Shown here one piece after another: positions 32,324-40,338 of a stretch of 64,000 nucleotides of DNA; the stretch's first letter is position 1, and every line of letters begins with the position of its first letter. The notes beneath the pieces are model-generated. The model ran no database searches and was not told where the DNA came from. It was given only the letters and a program-made list of their open reading frames with translations. Source of the DNA: DASXRU01 sp033856235 (GTDB lineage: Bacteria; Acidobacteriota; Blastocatellia; Pyrinomonadales; Pyrinomonadaceae); contig JAWVFI010000032.1 of the NCBI GenBank assembly GCA_033856235.1, forward strand, positions 1 to 64,000. Direction: 5' to 3'. The position numbers and the translations under genes were made by a program.

Positions 32324-33280
32324 ATGCGATTCACACTCGCCCTTCTCCTAATCGCTGCGACACTCGGGCTTGGCGGATGCAGTGAACCCCGCAATTCAAG
32401 AGAGTTTGCTGCAAAAACATCTCAAGAAGCCTCGCAAATAACGGAAAGAGCCAAGCTACAAACTGCCGGCAACAAGACTGATGCTCTACTCGAGCAGCAG
32501 AATGTTCCGCTCACTCAAGCCGACGCCGCCAACAACGCGTCCCAGGCCAGCGAACGCAAGATTATCCGCAATGCCAACCTGACCGTAGAAGTCACTTCAC
32601 CGACTGACACCCAACGCAAGGTCGTTTCCATCGCCGAATCCCATCAGGGTTTTGTGGTTACGTCGGAATCGACGCAGCGCACCACCGAGGACAAATCAAA
32701 ACCTGAGATAACTGTCAATCTTACGGTTCGCGTTCCCGCCACACAGTTCAACCAGGTGATGGAAGAAATTCGGGCGCTGGGAATTCGTGTCTCACAGGAA
32801 AAAGTTACAGGTCAGGATGTAACCGAGGAGTTCATCGATCTGGAAGCGCGCATCAAGAACCAGAAGGCTCTGGAAGGTCAGTTTATTGAGATCATGAAGC
32901 GCGCCGGGAAAGTCGAGGACGCCCTGCAAGTTCAGCGAGAGCTGGCGGCGGTTCGAACTGAAATCGAAAAGCTCGAGGGCCGGCGACGCTTTCTGGAAAA
33001 TCAAGCCAGTCTTTCAACCATCAACATCACCTTACAGACTCCGACTGAGATCGTCATCAATGCGGCCGGCTTTTGGTTTAATCTTAAGTCAGCCTTTGGC
33101 GACGGATTCGATGTGGCAGTTGCCATCATCTTCTTTTTGATTCGCGCCATCACGGCCCTGTTGCCGATTGTGGTTCTGGTACTCTTACCCCTTGCCTTGA
33201 TCGTAAAATTTGTCGTTAGGCGTTTGTGGCGTTGGCGTGCCCGTCAGCTGAAAGATAGCCGCTCAGAAACGGTGGAATAA
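32324..33280 (+). CDS. DUF4349 lipoprotein with C-terminal membrane segment
   Basis: A near-perfect Shine-Dalgarno (GGAGGTGA) precedes ATG 32324. The lipobox LGLGGC at residues 14-19 predicts lipidation. DUF4349 spans about residues 80-300: KIIRNANLTVEV, then VVSIAESHQGFVVTSES and RVPATQFNQVMEEIRALG. A coiled-coil hairpin follows (QRELAAVRTEIEKLEGRR) and the last TM segment is IRAITALLPIVVLVLLPLAL. The family is widespread but its function is not established; it may tether the envelope. The gene begins an envelope cluster with three small exported or membrane proteins downstream. Confidence 0.88.
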   Translation: MRFTLALLLIAATLGLGGCSEPRNSREFAAKTSQEASQITERAKLQTAGNKTDALLEQQNVPLTQADAANNASQASERKIIRNANLTVEVTSPTDTQRKVVSIAESHQGFVVTSESTQRTTEDKSKPEITVNLTVRVPATQFNQVMEEIRALGIRVSQEKVTGQDVTEEFIDLEARIKNQKALEGQFIEIMKRAGKVEDALQVQRELAAVRTEIEKLEGRRRFLENQASLSTINITLQTPTEIVINAAGFWFNLKSAFGDGFDVAVAIIFFLIRAITALLPIVVLVLLPLALIVKFVVRRLWRWRARQLKDSRSETVE

Positions 33281-33285
33281 TTGGA

Positions 33286-33831
33286 ATGCATTTGAAAAAA
33301 CTCAAAACGATTGTGCCCTTCCTGCTGCTGGTCGTGGCCGCCTGTGGCAATAAGCCTGCGACTGAACCGGTTATTCCGCCCGGCGCGAGCCCCCAAGTCA
33401 CGCCTGCAATTTCACGCCCGGTATCGTCATCCGATGTGGTCAAGCCTTCGGTTGCGCCAGTTGAAATCATTCCGGGTCGATCGAGCGAAGCGAAAGTCCA
33501 GCTCTCGATTTCTCATGGATATCATGTCAATGCCAACCCCGCCACGTTTCCTTACTTAATCGCCACGACCGTTTCTGCCGGACCAGGCAAGGGAATAACG
33601 GTCGGCAAGCCCGTTTATCCGGCTGCGGTGATGAAACAATTCAGCTTCGAAAAGCAACAACTATCGGTTTATGAAGGTACGGCAACGATCACACTGCCGC
33701 TGCAGGCTGCCGGCAACGCGGAGAAAGGGCCGCAGTCAATTCCTTTAACGGTCAGAATCCAGGCTTGCGACGATGCGGCGTGTTATGCACCGGCAAAACT
33801 GGATTTGGTGCTGCCCGTAACCGTGAAATAA
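33286..33831 (+). CDS. Lipoprotein with DsbD-type N-terminal domain
   Basis: A signal peptide with lipobox (LLLVVAAC) precedes a Pro-rich linker. The rest resembles the DsbD alpha/N-terminal immunoglobulin-like domain: SSEAKVQLSISHGYHVNAN, then KPVYPAAVMKQFSFEKQQLSVYEG and a CDDAACYAPAKLDLVLPV end. The two Cys near the end match the redox pair of the DsbD N-domain by position (normally CADAGxCYPP). As a free-standing lipoprotein it could relay reducing equivalents at the outer membrane. It begins six bases after the previous stop and is in the same operon. Confidence 0.78.
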   Translation: MHLKKLKTIVPFLLLVVAACGNKPATEPVIPPGASPQVTPAISRPVSSSDVVKPSVAPVEIIPGRSSEAKVQLSISHGYHVNANPATFPYLIATTVSAGPGKGITVGKPVYPAAVMKQFSFEKQQLSVYEGTATITLPLQAAGNAEKGPQSIPLTVRIQACDDAACYAPAKLDLVLPVTVK

Positions 33832-33841
33832 CGGAGTGACT

Positions 33842-34054
33842 TTGGAGCGAACTTTCACCGTCCTCGCCTTCGTATTCTTGATCGTGGCGGCCGTAGCTCT
33901 TTGGCTGGGCAAGCCGGATGCAGCGTTTGTGCTTGGCACGTTGGGGATCGTGTCGTGGTTTTTAGGTTTTCGCTCGCGGCTGAAGCAAACGCAATCGGCA
34001 TTAGAAGCAACCGAACGAGGCGATGATGACTCTGATGAAGACTATGAAGATTAA
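33842..34054 (+). CDS. Small two-helix membrane protein
   Basis: A 70-residue protein with two hydrophobic helices (TVLAFVFLIVAAVALWLG and AFVLGTLGIVSWFLGF), a basic turn and an acidic C-terminus (GDDDSDEDYED). TTG 33842 with GGAG five bases upstream is the best-supported start; GTG 33836 is also in frame. It lies between lipoprotein and exported-protein genes and overlaps the next by 32 bases. Function unknown. Confidence 0.65.
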   Translation: MERTFTVLAFVFLIVAAVALWLGKPDAAFVLGTLGIVSWFLGFRSRLKQTQSALEATERGDDDSDEDYED

Positions 34055-34598
34055 GACGCGCCTCTTGCCCTTGATCACCGGGATAGCTTTATTGCTCTCA
34101 CTTGCACCCACGAACTTGCGTGCGGCTTCGCCGGAGAGCGATGCCCGGGCCGTGGTGCAGCGGGTCTTTGACCAGTTGAAATCAGGGCAGTTCAATTCGC
34201 TCTACGACAACCTGCCTGCCGCATCACGAGCGCGCCTGTCGCGGGCGAGCTTTAACGCCATGCTGCAGAAAACTCGCAACATGTACCAACTCGAGCGGCT
34301 CGATGTAGGTGCGGTGCGGGTGTCGAATAACCTTGCGGTGGTCGATACGGTAATGTACGGGCGCGTGACCCAACCCATGATCGCTGAGGGGAAAGTTGTT
34401 GTGCAGCAATACCTGGTGCGAGAGGACGGCGCCTGGCGCGTGGCGACGGGAGATAATCAAACCATCCGAGGTTTTCTAGCTGCGAACCCGGCCTTTGCTA
34501 AGCGCTTTGCGATTCGGCCGCCGCGTGTCTACGTGAAGCAGGGTAGCAGTTGGGTTGAGGTTAATCTTTCCCGTTTGCCCCGAGGCAGGTCGAAGTAG
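34023..34598 (+). CDS. Exported protein of unknown function
   Basis: A signal peptide (MKIKTRLLPLITGIALLLSL, probable start at the third or fourth Met) precedes a NTF2-like or SnoaL-like alpha/beta domain. Its features are a long first helix (ARAVVQRVFDQLKSGQFNSLYDN), LDVGAVRVSNNLAVVDTVMYG strands, and YLVREDGAWRVATGD, which ends the sheet in the way of many small NTF2-like proteins. The basic C-terminus follows. It overlaps the upstream gene by 32 bases, so it is co-translated. Its stop is two bases from a repeat (34601-34693). Confidence 0.72.
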   Translation: MMTLMKTMKIKTRLLPLITGIALLLSLAPTNLRAASPESDARAVVQRVFDQLKSGQFNSLYDNLPAASRARLSRASFNAMLQKTRNMYQLERLDVGAVRVSNNLAVVDTVMYGRVTQPMIAEGKVVVQQYLVREDGAWRVATGDNQTIRGFLAANPAFAKRFAIRPPRVYVKQGSSWVEVNLSRLPRGRSK

Positions 34599-34600
34599 CG

Positions 34601-34693
34601 CTTGTCAGAACCGCCTGCAATAGCGGGTGGTTCATCTTTTCCTATCTACCAGGAATCGAGAGATCAACCGCCCGCTACTGCAGGCGGTTCCGA
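34601..34693. repeat. Inverted repeat between convergent genes, copy 2
   Basis: CGCTTGTCAGAACCGCCTGC at the left repeats the sequence at 1019-1038, and the right arm ATCAACCGCCCGCTACTGC pairs with the left. The flanking CTTAACTAA is shared with copy 1 (1125-1133). It fills the gap between two convergent genes. Confidence 0.85.
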
Positions 34694-34694
34694 C

Positions 34695-34937
34695 TTAACT
34701 AAAGAGCAAATCCTCAAAAGACATTTGCGAGTCGTCTACTTTCTCATCCGTGGGCACGCGCACTCGCGGCACTTCCAAAGCATCGCGCACGGCATCCAGG
34801 TGAAAACGAATGAGACGCGGGGTTAGACGCACCGACGGAATGCGCCGCTTCTGCGCCAGGCGGCGCACGGTTGACTCACTTACCTGAAGGATCTCGGCAA
34901 GTTGCCGCGCAGTTAGAAACTCTTCCCTTTCGGACAT
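34695..34937 (-). CDS. Excisionase/MerR-type helix-turn-helix protein
   Basis: An 80-residue protein with a MerR-like winged HTH at residues 6-50 (FLTARQLAEILQVSESTVRRLAQ, then VRLTPRLIRFHLDAVRDALE) as in excisionase-family DNA-binding proteins. The C-terminus is acidic (DEKVDDSQMSFEDLLFS). ATG 34937 is preferred. A TTG at 34955 is in frame and would overlap the stop of the upstream gene (TTGA). Targets unknown; no phage genes are nearby, so it is likely a chromosomal regulator. Confidence 0.8.
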   Translation of the reverse strand: MSEREEFLTARQLAEILQVSESTVRRLAQKRRIPSVRLTPRLIRFHLDAVRDALEVPRVRVPTDEKVDDSQMSFEDLLFS

Positions 34938-34951
34938 AACCGGTTCGGAGT

Positions 34952-35575
34952 TCAATTTGTGGTGGGCTTAATAGTCAGAGCTTTACGGTAAACTGCGGCG
35001 CCATCGACGGCCACGTCCTCACTGGCGGGCTGTACCCCTTCAGCTTTCAGGCTGAGACGATAAGTCGCTAAATCAGGTGGCAGAACAAAAACAAACTGGC
35101 CCGTCCGGTCACTGATGCGTGCGTCGAGTTTCTTTACTGAACCGTCCCCCAGGACTTTGGCCAACTCCACGCGGATGCCCGGCGCACTAAGTCCGCCTTC
35201 GGTAAAGACACTGCCCCGAATGTACACCAGGGAACCCTGATCGATGGAAAGGACCAGGCGATCACCGATGGTGCGCGTCTTGCCGGCCCGGACTTCAATG
35301 TCATCAATCAATCCCACGCTGAGTCCCGGCTTACGAAAGCTCAAGCCGTAGGTGCCCGGCGTTATCCGGGAGATCAGGAAATCGCCCTTCTTGTTAGCCG
35401 CCGTGCGACTAACCTCGCGCTCACCCTGACGCAAAACCACAACGACCCCCTCGGCGCTCCCCTGCTCGACGCGGACTTTTCCTTTGATACTTCCGGTCGC
35501 GCCATCCTGGGCCGCACCGCTGATGGCGGCGAACAAAATCACCGCGCATGAAATCACGAGCAATCTAGTCTTCAT
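34952..35575 (-). CDS. Exported protein with two carboxypeptidase-regulatory-like domains
   Basis: ATG 35575 has AAAGG upstream. A signal peptide (MKTRLLVISCAVILFAAISG) is followed by two repeated immunoglobulin-like domains. The first has GSIKGKVRVEQGSAEGVVVV and PGTYGLSFRKPGL; the second has VYIRGSVFTEGGLSAPGIRV and LPPDLATYRLSLKAEG. These are CarboxypepD_reg/SpaA-type folds that bind peptides or sugars or act as spacers. It overlaps the next gene only marginally, and the operon includes an exported protein upstream. Confidence 0.8.
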   Translation of the reverse strand: MKTRLLVISCAVILFAAISGAAQDGATGSIKGKVRVEQGSAEGVVVVLRQGEREVSRTAANKKGDFLISRITPGTYGLSFRKPGLSVGLIDDIEVRAGKTRTIGDRLVLSIDQGSLVYIRGSVFTEGGLSAPGIRVELAKVLGDGSVKKLDARISDRTGQFVFVLPPDLATYRLSLKAEGVQPASEDVAVDGAAVYRKALTIKPTTN

Positions 35576-35613
35576 GAAACCCTTTCTGGTAACCCTTCCG
35601 TGCCAGCGCGATC

Positions 35614-36306
35614 TCAAAGCCCGCGGCACATCTCCGCTCCCCAGGGCGTACGCACCGCGTTCGCATAAGTTAACCGCACCTCGCCGGCGTTCCAGTCTTT
35701 CCGCTGCCAGGTTGTGCCGTCGGTATATTCGATTCGATTGATGACTGCCTTTTCCATAAAAGGGTTCCCCGACTTCCTGGCCAGAGTCACCACGTTAATG
35801 ACATCGCTGGATCCGGAGACGCTGAAGGCCTGAACCTCCTTTTCCTTACCCGGCTTGATGTTCACACCACACAAAAACTGCCGGCGCGCCATCGCGCTCG
35901 GATTCGCCTCATCGATGAACTCATATTCCCAGAAGAGCGCCTCAATAGTTTTACTGCCTGCGTTCTGCACCTTGACGCGATAAGCGAAGCCATCGACCGG
36001 TCGCGGCTCCCGCGAATCCTGGACGGCCTTCTCCATTGCCGCACTGCGTCCATCCAGGCTGTCGGCGTTTGGATCTCTTTCCCCCGCCGGCGCGTTGCCT
36101 CGCCGCTGGCGTTCAAAGTTCTTGTTGGCGGCAATCATCGCGGGAGCAGGCGGCATGCCCGTAGAGTTGGCCTGCTCAACTGTCAGGCGGCTCTTGAACC
36201 ACTTTTGGCTGACCACGACCACCGGCGCACTTTCCTGAGCAGGCGCGGGATTCTGCCAGTGAGGGGGAAATAACAGCACCCATGGGATGATAAACAGGAT
36301 CTTCAT
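35614..36306 (-). CDS. Exported protein of unknown function
   Basis: ATG 36306 follows GGTGGAGG, which rules out the longer frame. After a hydrophobic signal segment (MKILFIIPWVLLFPPHW) lies a helical charged region (AMIAANKNFERQRRGN) and then a beta domain: FAYRVKVQNAGSKTIEALFW, then RRQFLCGVNIKPGKEKEVQA and NRIEYTDGTTWQRKDW. The latter half resembles a domain that presents surface or periplasmic binding sites. Upstream of the next exported gene on the same strand, about 40 bases apart. Confidence 0.7.
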   Translation of the reverse strand: MKILFIIPWVLLFPPHWQNPAPAQESAPVVVVSQKWFKSRLTVEQANSTGMPPAPAMIAANKNFERQRRGNAPAGERDPNADSLDGRSAAMEKAVQDSREPRPVDGFAYRVKVQNAGSKTIEALFWEYEFIDEANPSAMARRQFLCGVNIKPGKEKEVQAFSVSGSSDVINVVTLARKSGNPFMEKAVINRIEYTDGTTWQRKDWNAGEVRLTYANAVRTPWGAEMCRGL

Positions 36307-36382
36307 GATTTGCCTCCACCGACCATCATTAACAACTAATAGCCAACAGTAATGGAGTCCCCCTGATTCTTCAGGGAGTTTT

Positions 36383-36457
36383 TGGAGCGGGCGACGAGGA
36401 TCGAACTCGCAACTTTCAGCTTGGGAAGCTGACACTCTACCATTGAGTTACGCCCGC
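36383..36457 (-). tRNA. tRNA-Gly (CCC anticodon), CCA encoded
   Basis: The reverse strand reads GCGGGCG for the acceptor, ACTC...GAGT for the D arm, TCAGC-TTCCCAA-GCTGA for the anticodon arm with CCC at 34-36, GCGAG-TTCGATC-CTCGT for the T arm, and CGCCCGC-T-CCA at the 3' end. All stems pair and the genomic CCA is encoded. It reads GGG codons. A hairpin CCCTGA/TCAGGG lies just downstream at 36361-36376. Confidence 0.95.
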
Positions 36458-36609
36458 GCTAGATGTAGGACAAGCCCGCCTGCCTCTCTTTGGAACTCCT
36501 AAAGAGAAAGGCTCAGGAAGGCCCCAGAATTCATGTCCCCTGGTTCGGTCGAAAGACTAATGAATCTACTCCGCAGTGTCAAAGCCCGAGGCGCAAAACA
36601 GATACGTCA

Positions 36610-36636
36610 GGGGACAGACAGGAATGTCTGGCCTAC
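36610..36636. repeat. Short palindromic repeat overlapping a stop codon, copy 2
   Basis: GGACAGACAGGAATGTCTGGCCTAC matches the copy at 2797-2825 with two differences. It also supplies the TAG stop of the minus-strand gene next to it. Confidence 0.8.
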
Positions 36637-37130
36637 TGCGGCGGATCGCTGGCACTGGCGGGTTGTTGGGGATTGGCGCGAATGACACCGTCACTGGAGT
36701 CGAAGTAAAAATGGCGTCCGCCAATCGCCGGTTGATTCTCCGAGGCTGCCGGATCAGCGTTGATACTAAAGGTTGATGACTGCGCATTCATCGCAAACCG
36801 GTAGCCCCTCAAGTTAGGAGTTTCGCTCGCAAAGCGGGCGTCAAGAATGCCTGCTTTCGTGAGCGCTTCGAAGGTCCCATATTCATCGTGCGTGGCCCGG
36901 TATTGTTCCTGGGCCGTGACAATCGTTCTGATGGTCTGAATCGCCAGACCTTCATCAGCGGCGCCTACCGCTTTCGTATACGAATTGAGCCCCGGGGATC
37001 CGCACGACAAAAAGCTCAAACTGATAAAGGCTACTGCCGCCGGCAGGGCGACTCTCCAACTCGGAAGTCCCCGGCGCGGACTCTCTCCTGAAGAGAAAAG
37101 AGAATTTCTTTTGAGGTTAATGCGAAACAT
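36633..37130 (-). CDS. Lipoprotein with pilin-like globular domain
   Basis: The first 40 residues contain a signal segment with lipobox (SFLSC, Cys near residue 43). The remainder reads like the globular part of a type IV pilin or major pseudopilin without the prepilin helix: IQTIRTIVTAQEQYRATHDE and YGTFEALTKAGILD, then GYRFAMNAQ and GGRHFYFDSSDGVIRAN. It is therefore likely a lipid-anchored pilin-like subunit. PilT is encoded 3 kb away, but no assembly machinery is close by. An alternative is a scaffold protein that only shares the fold. Confidence 0.7.
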   Translation of the reverse strand: MFRINLKRNSLFSSGESPRRGLPSWRVALPAAVAFISLSFLSCGSPGLNSYTKAVGAADEGLAIQTIRTIVTAQEQYRATHDEYGTFEALTKAGILDARFASETPNLRGYRFAMNAQSSTFSINADPAASENQPAIGGRHFYFDSSDGVIRANPQQPASASDPPQ

Positions 37131-37285
37131 GTGGCGTGCCCTCCTGATCCCGGTGAGTTCGGCGACCTGATGCGTACCTTATGATCGCACACAGCGCGTG
37201 AGATGGACAATCACGTTTCTTTAATACAGAGAAGTTGGAACCACTTTTTTTCTCCGTGAGGAAAAGATTCCAGATCCGGCGAAGC

Positions 37286-37376
37286 AGCAAGCTAAAGCTT
37301 GAACTCTATACGCCTGTCACGCGCGTTGAGGCTCCTAACCCAGCAGGTGTTTAGAGTTCGGACTTTAGTGTGCTCC
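37286..37376. repeat. Inverted pair of 32-bp units, copy 2
   Basis: GCAAGCTAAAGCTTGAACTC at 37286 and its reversed, diverged mate at 37344-37376 (CAGGTGTTTAGAGTTCGGAC) repeat the structure at 10027-10106. No gene is seen in this 263-base gap. Confidence 0.75.
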
Positions 37377-37393
37377 GACCGCTTCGGCCTAAT

Positions 37394-38404
37394 TTACTTG
37401 GCGAAATATCCCCGCCGGGAGCGCACAGCCAAATCCGGCCGGGCTGGGACTTGCACCGATACAGTTCGCCAGGCGCCATCGCGATCCCGATTGATGGGAC
37501 GATATCCCAGGCTATAAACGGTTCCCAGGTCACGGATGACTTGCTCGTAAACCGTATCCAGGTCCTTCAATTTACGCGCGTGATAAACGATATTCCCGCT
37601 TTCGTCCGCCAGGACCGCCAACTGCTCCCGCGCGAGCACATAAGCGCTGGCGGGCACGCGGTGGTTTTTGACTTCGGCCTCCTCTGTATCCAGATAAACG
37701 GGTAGAACGACCGTTTCGGAGCTGCGCAAGACCTGGACTAGTTGTGCAAAGGTGGTTTGCGAACCTTCACCCAGCACCTGAGGCAAAGCATTGTCGATGC
37801 CGTCCGTCATCACCACCACGGCGCTGCGCGATAGTGGCCGGCGAATATTGCGCCGCGGCAGTACGTATTCCAGGACGTACCGCAGCGCGTCCCAGAAATT
37901 AGTCCCGCCATCCGGTTTTTCCATCTGTGTGATTGCCTGCCGCAGGACCTGACGATCGGAAGTCAACTGCGCGGCCACGCGGATTTGGCTCGTGAAGGTC
38001 ACAATCGCGATGCGATCGGAGGCGGGGGCAGCGTCAACAAAGCGCTGCGCCGATTTCTTGATCAGATCCAACTTGTTGGAAGTGGTACCGGAAAGGTCCA
38101 GCAACAAAACCAAATCGAAAGGTCTCTCGGCAGAGGCGAAGAAGGCGATCTCCTGCGGTGCTCCGTTCTCGAAAACCGCAAAGTCTTTCTGAGTAAGGCT
38201 GCCTGGCGGGTGGGTTCGATCCCGGCTGAGAATAGTCACGTTCAAATCCACTAAATCGGTTTCGATGCGAATCGATTCGTCCGGCTCGAGCGGCGTCTGA
38301 CCTGAAATAGTGAGGGGAGCCCAGTGCGCGGTTAGCAGCAGGCCGGCAACCAGGATCAGGTTGCGCTTGGTCAGCAAGGGGAACCGGCGGCCACTAGTTC
38401 GCAT
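37394..38404 (-). CDS. VWFA-related protein, acidobacterial type, 1
   Basis: An exported von Willebrand A-domain protein of the acidobacterial VWFA-related type. A signal segment (LILVAGLLLTAHWAPLTISG) is followed by a short beta domain (ETDLVDLNVTILSRD) and the vWA fold. Its MIDAS residues are seen as DLSGTTS, T in the second loop and TDGIDN. It may bind metal and protein partners at the cell surface. Its start overlaps the preceding gene's stop by 11 bases, and the two are paralogs, so they probably work as a pair. Confidence 0.88.
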   Translation of the reverse strand: MRTSGRRFPLLTKRNLILVAGLLLTAHWAPLTISGQTPLEPDESIRIETDLVDLNVTILSRDRTHPPGSLTQKDFAVFENGAPQEIAFFASAERPFDLVLLLDLSGTTSNKLDLIKKSAQRFVDAAPASDRIAIVTFTSQIRVAAQLTSDRQVLRQAITQMEKPDGGTNFWDALRYVLEYVLPRRNIRRPLSRSAVVVMTDGIDNALPQVLGEGSQTTFAQLVQVLRSSETVVLPVYLDTEEAEVKNHRVPASAYVLAREQLAVLADESGNIVYHARKLKDLDTVYEQVIRDLGTVYSLGYRPINRDRDGAWRTVSVQVPARPDLAVRSRRGYFAK

Positions 38405-40049
38405 AATATCCGCGCTTGCCCCGGGCCACGGTGTTGGGCCGATTAACCGTCACTCTCACCGCGCGCCATTTCCCATCGTGTACTTTGTTAGTAGGACGAT
38501 AGGCCAGAGTGTATACGGTTCCCAGGTCTGCCACGACCCGGTCGTAAACCCCCGCCAGATCTTCCAACTTTAGTACTTCATGGAAAACGCCCCCGCCGGC
38601 GTTTGAGACATCTTCCATACGGTCCGCGGCAAGATCGATGGTTTCGTTTTGAATGTCGTTCGGACTGGCCGGCTCCCAGATTTGGGTGTCCACCCAGAGG
38701 CTGTAGATCACGCCATCGAATTCCTGCGCTGCCCGCAGCACGTCGCTGAACTGACGGGTTGATCCTTCACCCATCACGTTCGGTAGAGTGCTGTCGAGCC
38801 CATCGCTCAAGAGGACAATCGCGTTACGGCCAGAGCCCTTGAACTCTTTGAAACCCTGTTCCATAGCAAAGGCAATTGAGTCGTAGAGTTTGGTGCTGCC
38901 CTTGGGTTGGGCGATAGCGTTGATGCGCTCGCGTAAAACGACGCGATCGGTGGTCAACGGCGAGACGATAACCTGCGTGCCCGCGAAAGTGATGACCGCA
39001 ATTCGGTCGAAGGGGCGCGCCGCATCAACAAAGTGAAGCGCGGCGGTGCGAATCAGATCAATGACATCGGAAGTCGAGCCGGAGAGGTCGATCAAGAGCA
39101 CCAGATTGAAAGGCGCAGCTGAGGATTCGAACTGCGCAATTTTCTGTTCGACTCCGTCCTCGAAAAGTCGGAAGTCGGTGCGTTTCAGTCCGACGACCCC
39201 GCGATTCGTGCCGCGGTCGATAACGCTGACGTTGACGCTGGCCAATTGTGTATCGACCCGAATTACATCGCCCTCCGAAATTTCTTCGGGAGACGATGAT
39301 GGCGTGGCCGGAGTTTGAGATGGCGCGGCCCGCTCATTTCCACCTACCAGGCGCGGAGCCCGCCGCTCGGTTAGGTCATCAGGGACGACTCGTTGGATTC
39401 GAGGCGGAAGTGGCGTCGACCTTGCCGTGTGCACACGTGAGGGCATCAGGGTGATGCCGCCGGTGTCAGAGTTCAGGCGGACCGTCCGGCTGCCATCTCC
39501 CAGGCGCACGTGTACAGTCCCGCTTTTTCCAGAGCCGGAAAGCGTTGGCAGAGTGGAGTCGATGGTTCCGCGTCGGGACGCTGCCGTTAGGTCAAAGTCG
39601 ATCTGAGGAAACTCAGCGTAGATCGGTCCTGACTGCGTTTGCACCAGCAACGCTGACGGGAGATCATGAACTTTCACAATCCCGTTACCAGTGATGATGG
39701 CGGCGCGGGCCCGGGCCGGCATGCGCACAGCGAGACTGACGCCTGGCTGGTCGGTCGAGGCGCCAGTTGCCACTCGCACTGACAAGAGCCGCTCGGTTCG
39801 CTCAATAACGGCCGCCGTCCGGCTCAGTTGTCCGTTCGAGATTGCGGCAATGGAGACGTAACTCTCGTTCCAAACTTCGATGGTGACGCTGCCGCGCAGA
39901 TTCTCGACCCGCAAGTTCCCGTTCTCCGGAAGGTCGGCGCGCACACCCTCAGACTCCTGGGCCCGGCCGGCATTGCCTCCGAGGCAGAACGTCAGGATCG
40001 ACAGACCGATGAGGGAGCAAATAAATCTACAGCGATTTGCCGGTCGCAT
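38394..40049 (-). CDS. VWFA-related protein, acidobacterial type, 2, with N-terminal beta domain
   Basis: ATG 40049 has AGGAAG upstream. The signal peptide (FICSLIGLSILTFCLGG) is followed by about 200 residues of beta-rich adhesin-like sequence (VENLRGSVTIEVWNESYVSI, TSEP-like linker). The C-terminal vWA has DLSGSTSD, T in VITFAG and SDGLDST. The N-terminal domain resembles a DUF4097-like beta-helix by its ENLRGSVTIE and RLGDGSRTVRLNSDTGGI motifs. It is larger than its downstream paralog and forms a coupled pair with it. Confidence 0.86.
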   Translation of the reverse strand: MRPANRCRFICSLIGLSILTFCLGGNAGRAQESEGVRADLPENGNLRVENLRGSVTIEVWNESYVSIAAISNGQLSRTAAVIERTERLLSVRVATGASTDQPGVSLAVRMPARARAAIITGNGIVKVHDLPSALLVQTQSGPIYAEFPQIDFDLTAASRRGTIDSTLPTLSGSGKSGTVHVRLGDGSRTVRLNSDTGGITLMPSRVHTARSTPLPPRIQRVVPDDLTERRAPRLVGGNERAAPSQTPATPSSSPEEISEGDVIRVDTQLASVNVSVIDRGTNRGVVGLKRTDFRLFEDGVEQKIAQFESSAAPFNLVLLIDLSGSTSDVIDLIRTAALHFVDAARPFDRIAVITFAGTQVIVSPLTTDRVVLRERINAIAQPKGSTKLYDSIAFAMEQGFKEFKGSGRNAIVLLSDGLDSTLPNVMGEGSTRQFSDVLRAAQEFDGVIYSLWVDTQIWEPASPNDIQNETIDLAADRMEDVSNAGGGVFHEVLKLEDLAGVYDRVVADLGTVYTLAYRPTNKVHDGKWRAVRVTVNRPNTVARGKRGYYAN

Positions 40050-40209
40050 TTCTACTTCCTTTGCTATTCGACAGTGAGTTCGTTTCTGGATTCGCGCGCC
40101 CCCGCTTTGCAGGGCTGCCGCCCTGAGGTGCGCGCGAAAGTTAGGGAGACTCATTTAACGGATACAGGGTACGCCACCGGCGACCGGCTCGCAACGGCAG
40201 GGCGGAGAG

Positions 40210-40322
40210 CGGGAGCAGGCGGCAGGGGCAGGGGCAGGAGCAGACTACGGTAACGGCCAATCCCAAAATGATATTTCCGTCCTGCTCCTGCTCCTGCTCC
40301 TGCCTCCTGCTCCTGCCTCCTG
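40210..40322. repeat. Inverted array of GCAGGAG/CTCCTGC hexamers, copy 2
   Basis: GGGAGCAGGCGGCAGGGGCA and onward at 40210-40243 face TCCTGCTCCTGCTCCTGCTC and onward at 40280-40322, as in the array at 16093-16204. It sits between pilT and the VWFA gene. Confidence 0.9.
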
Positions 40323-40338
40323 CGCACCGCGCACAGCG

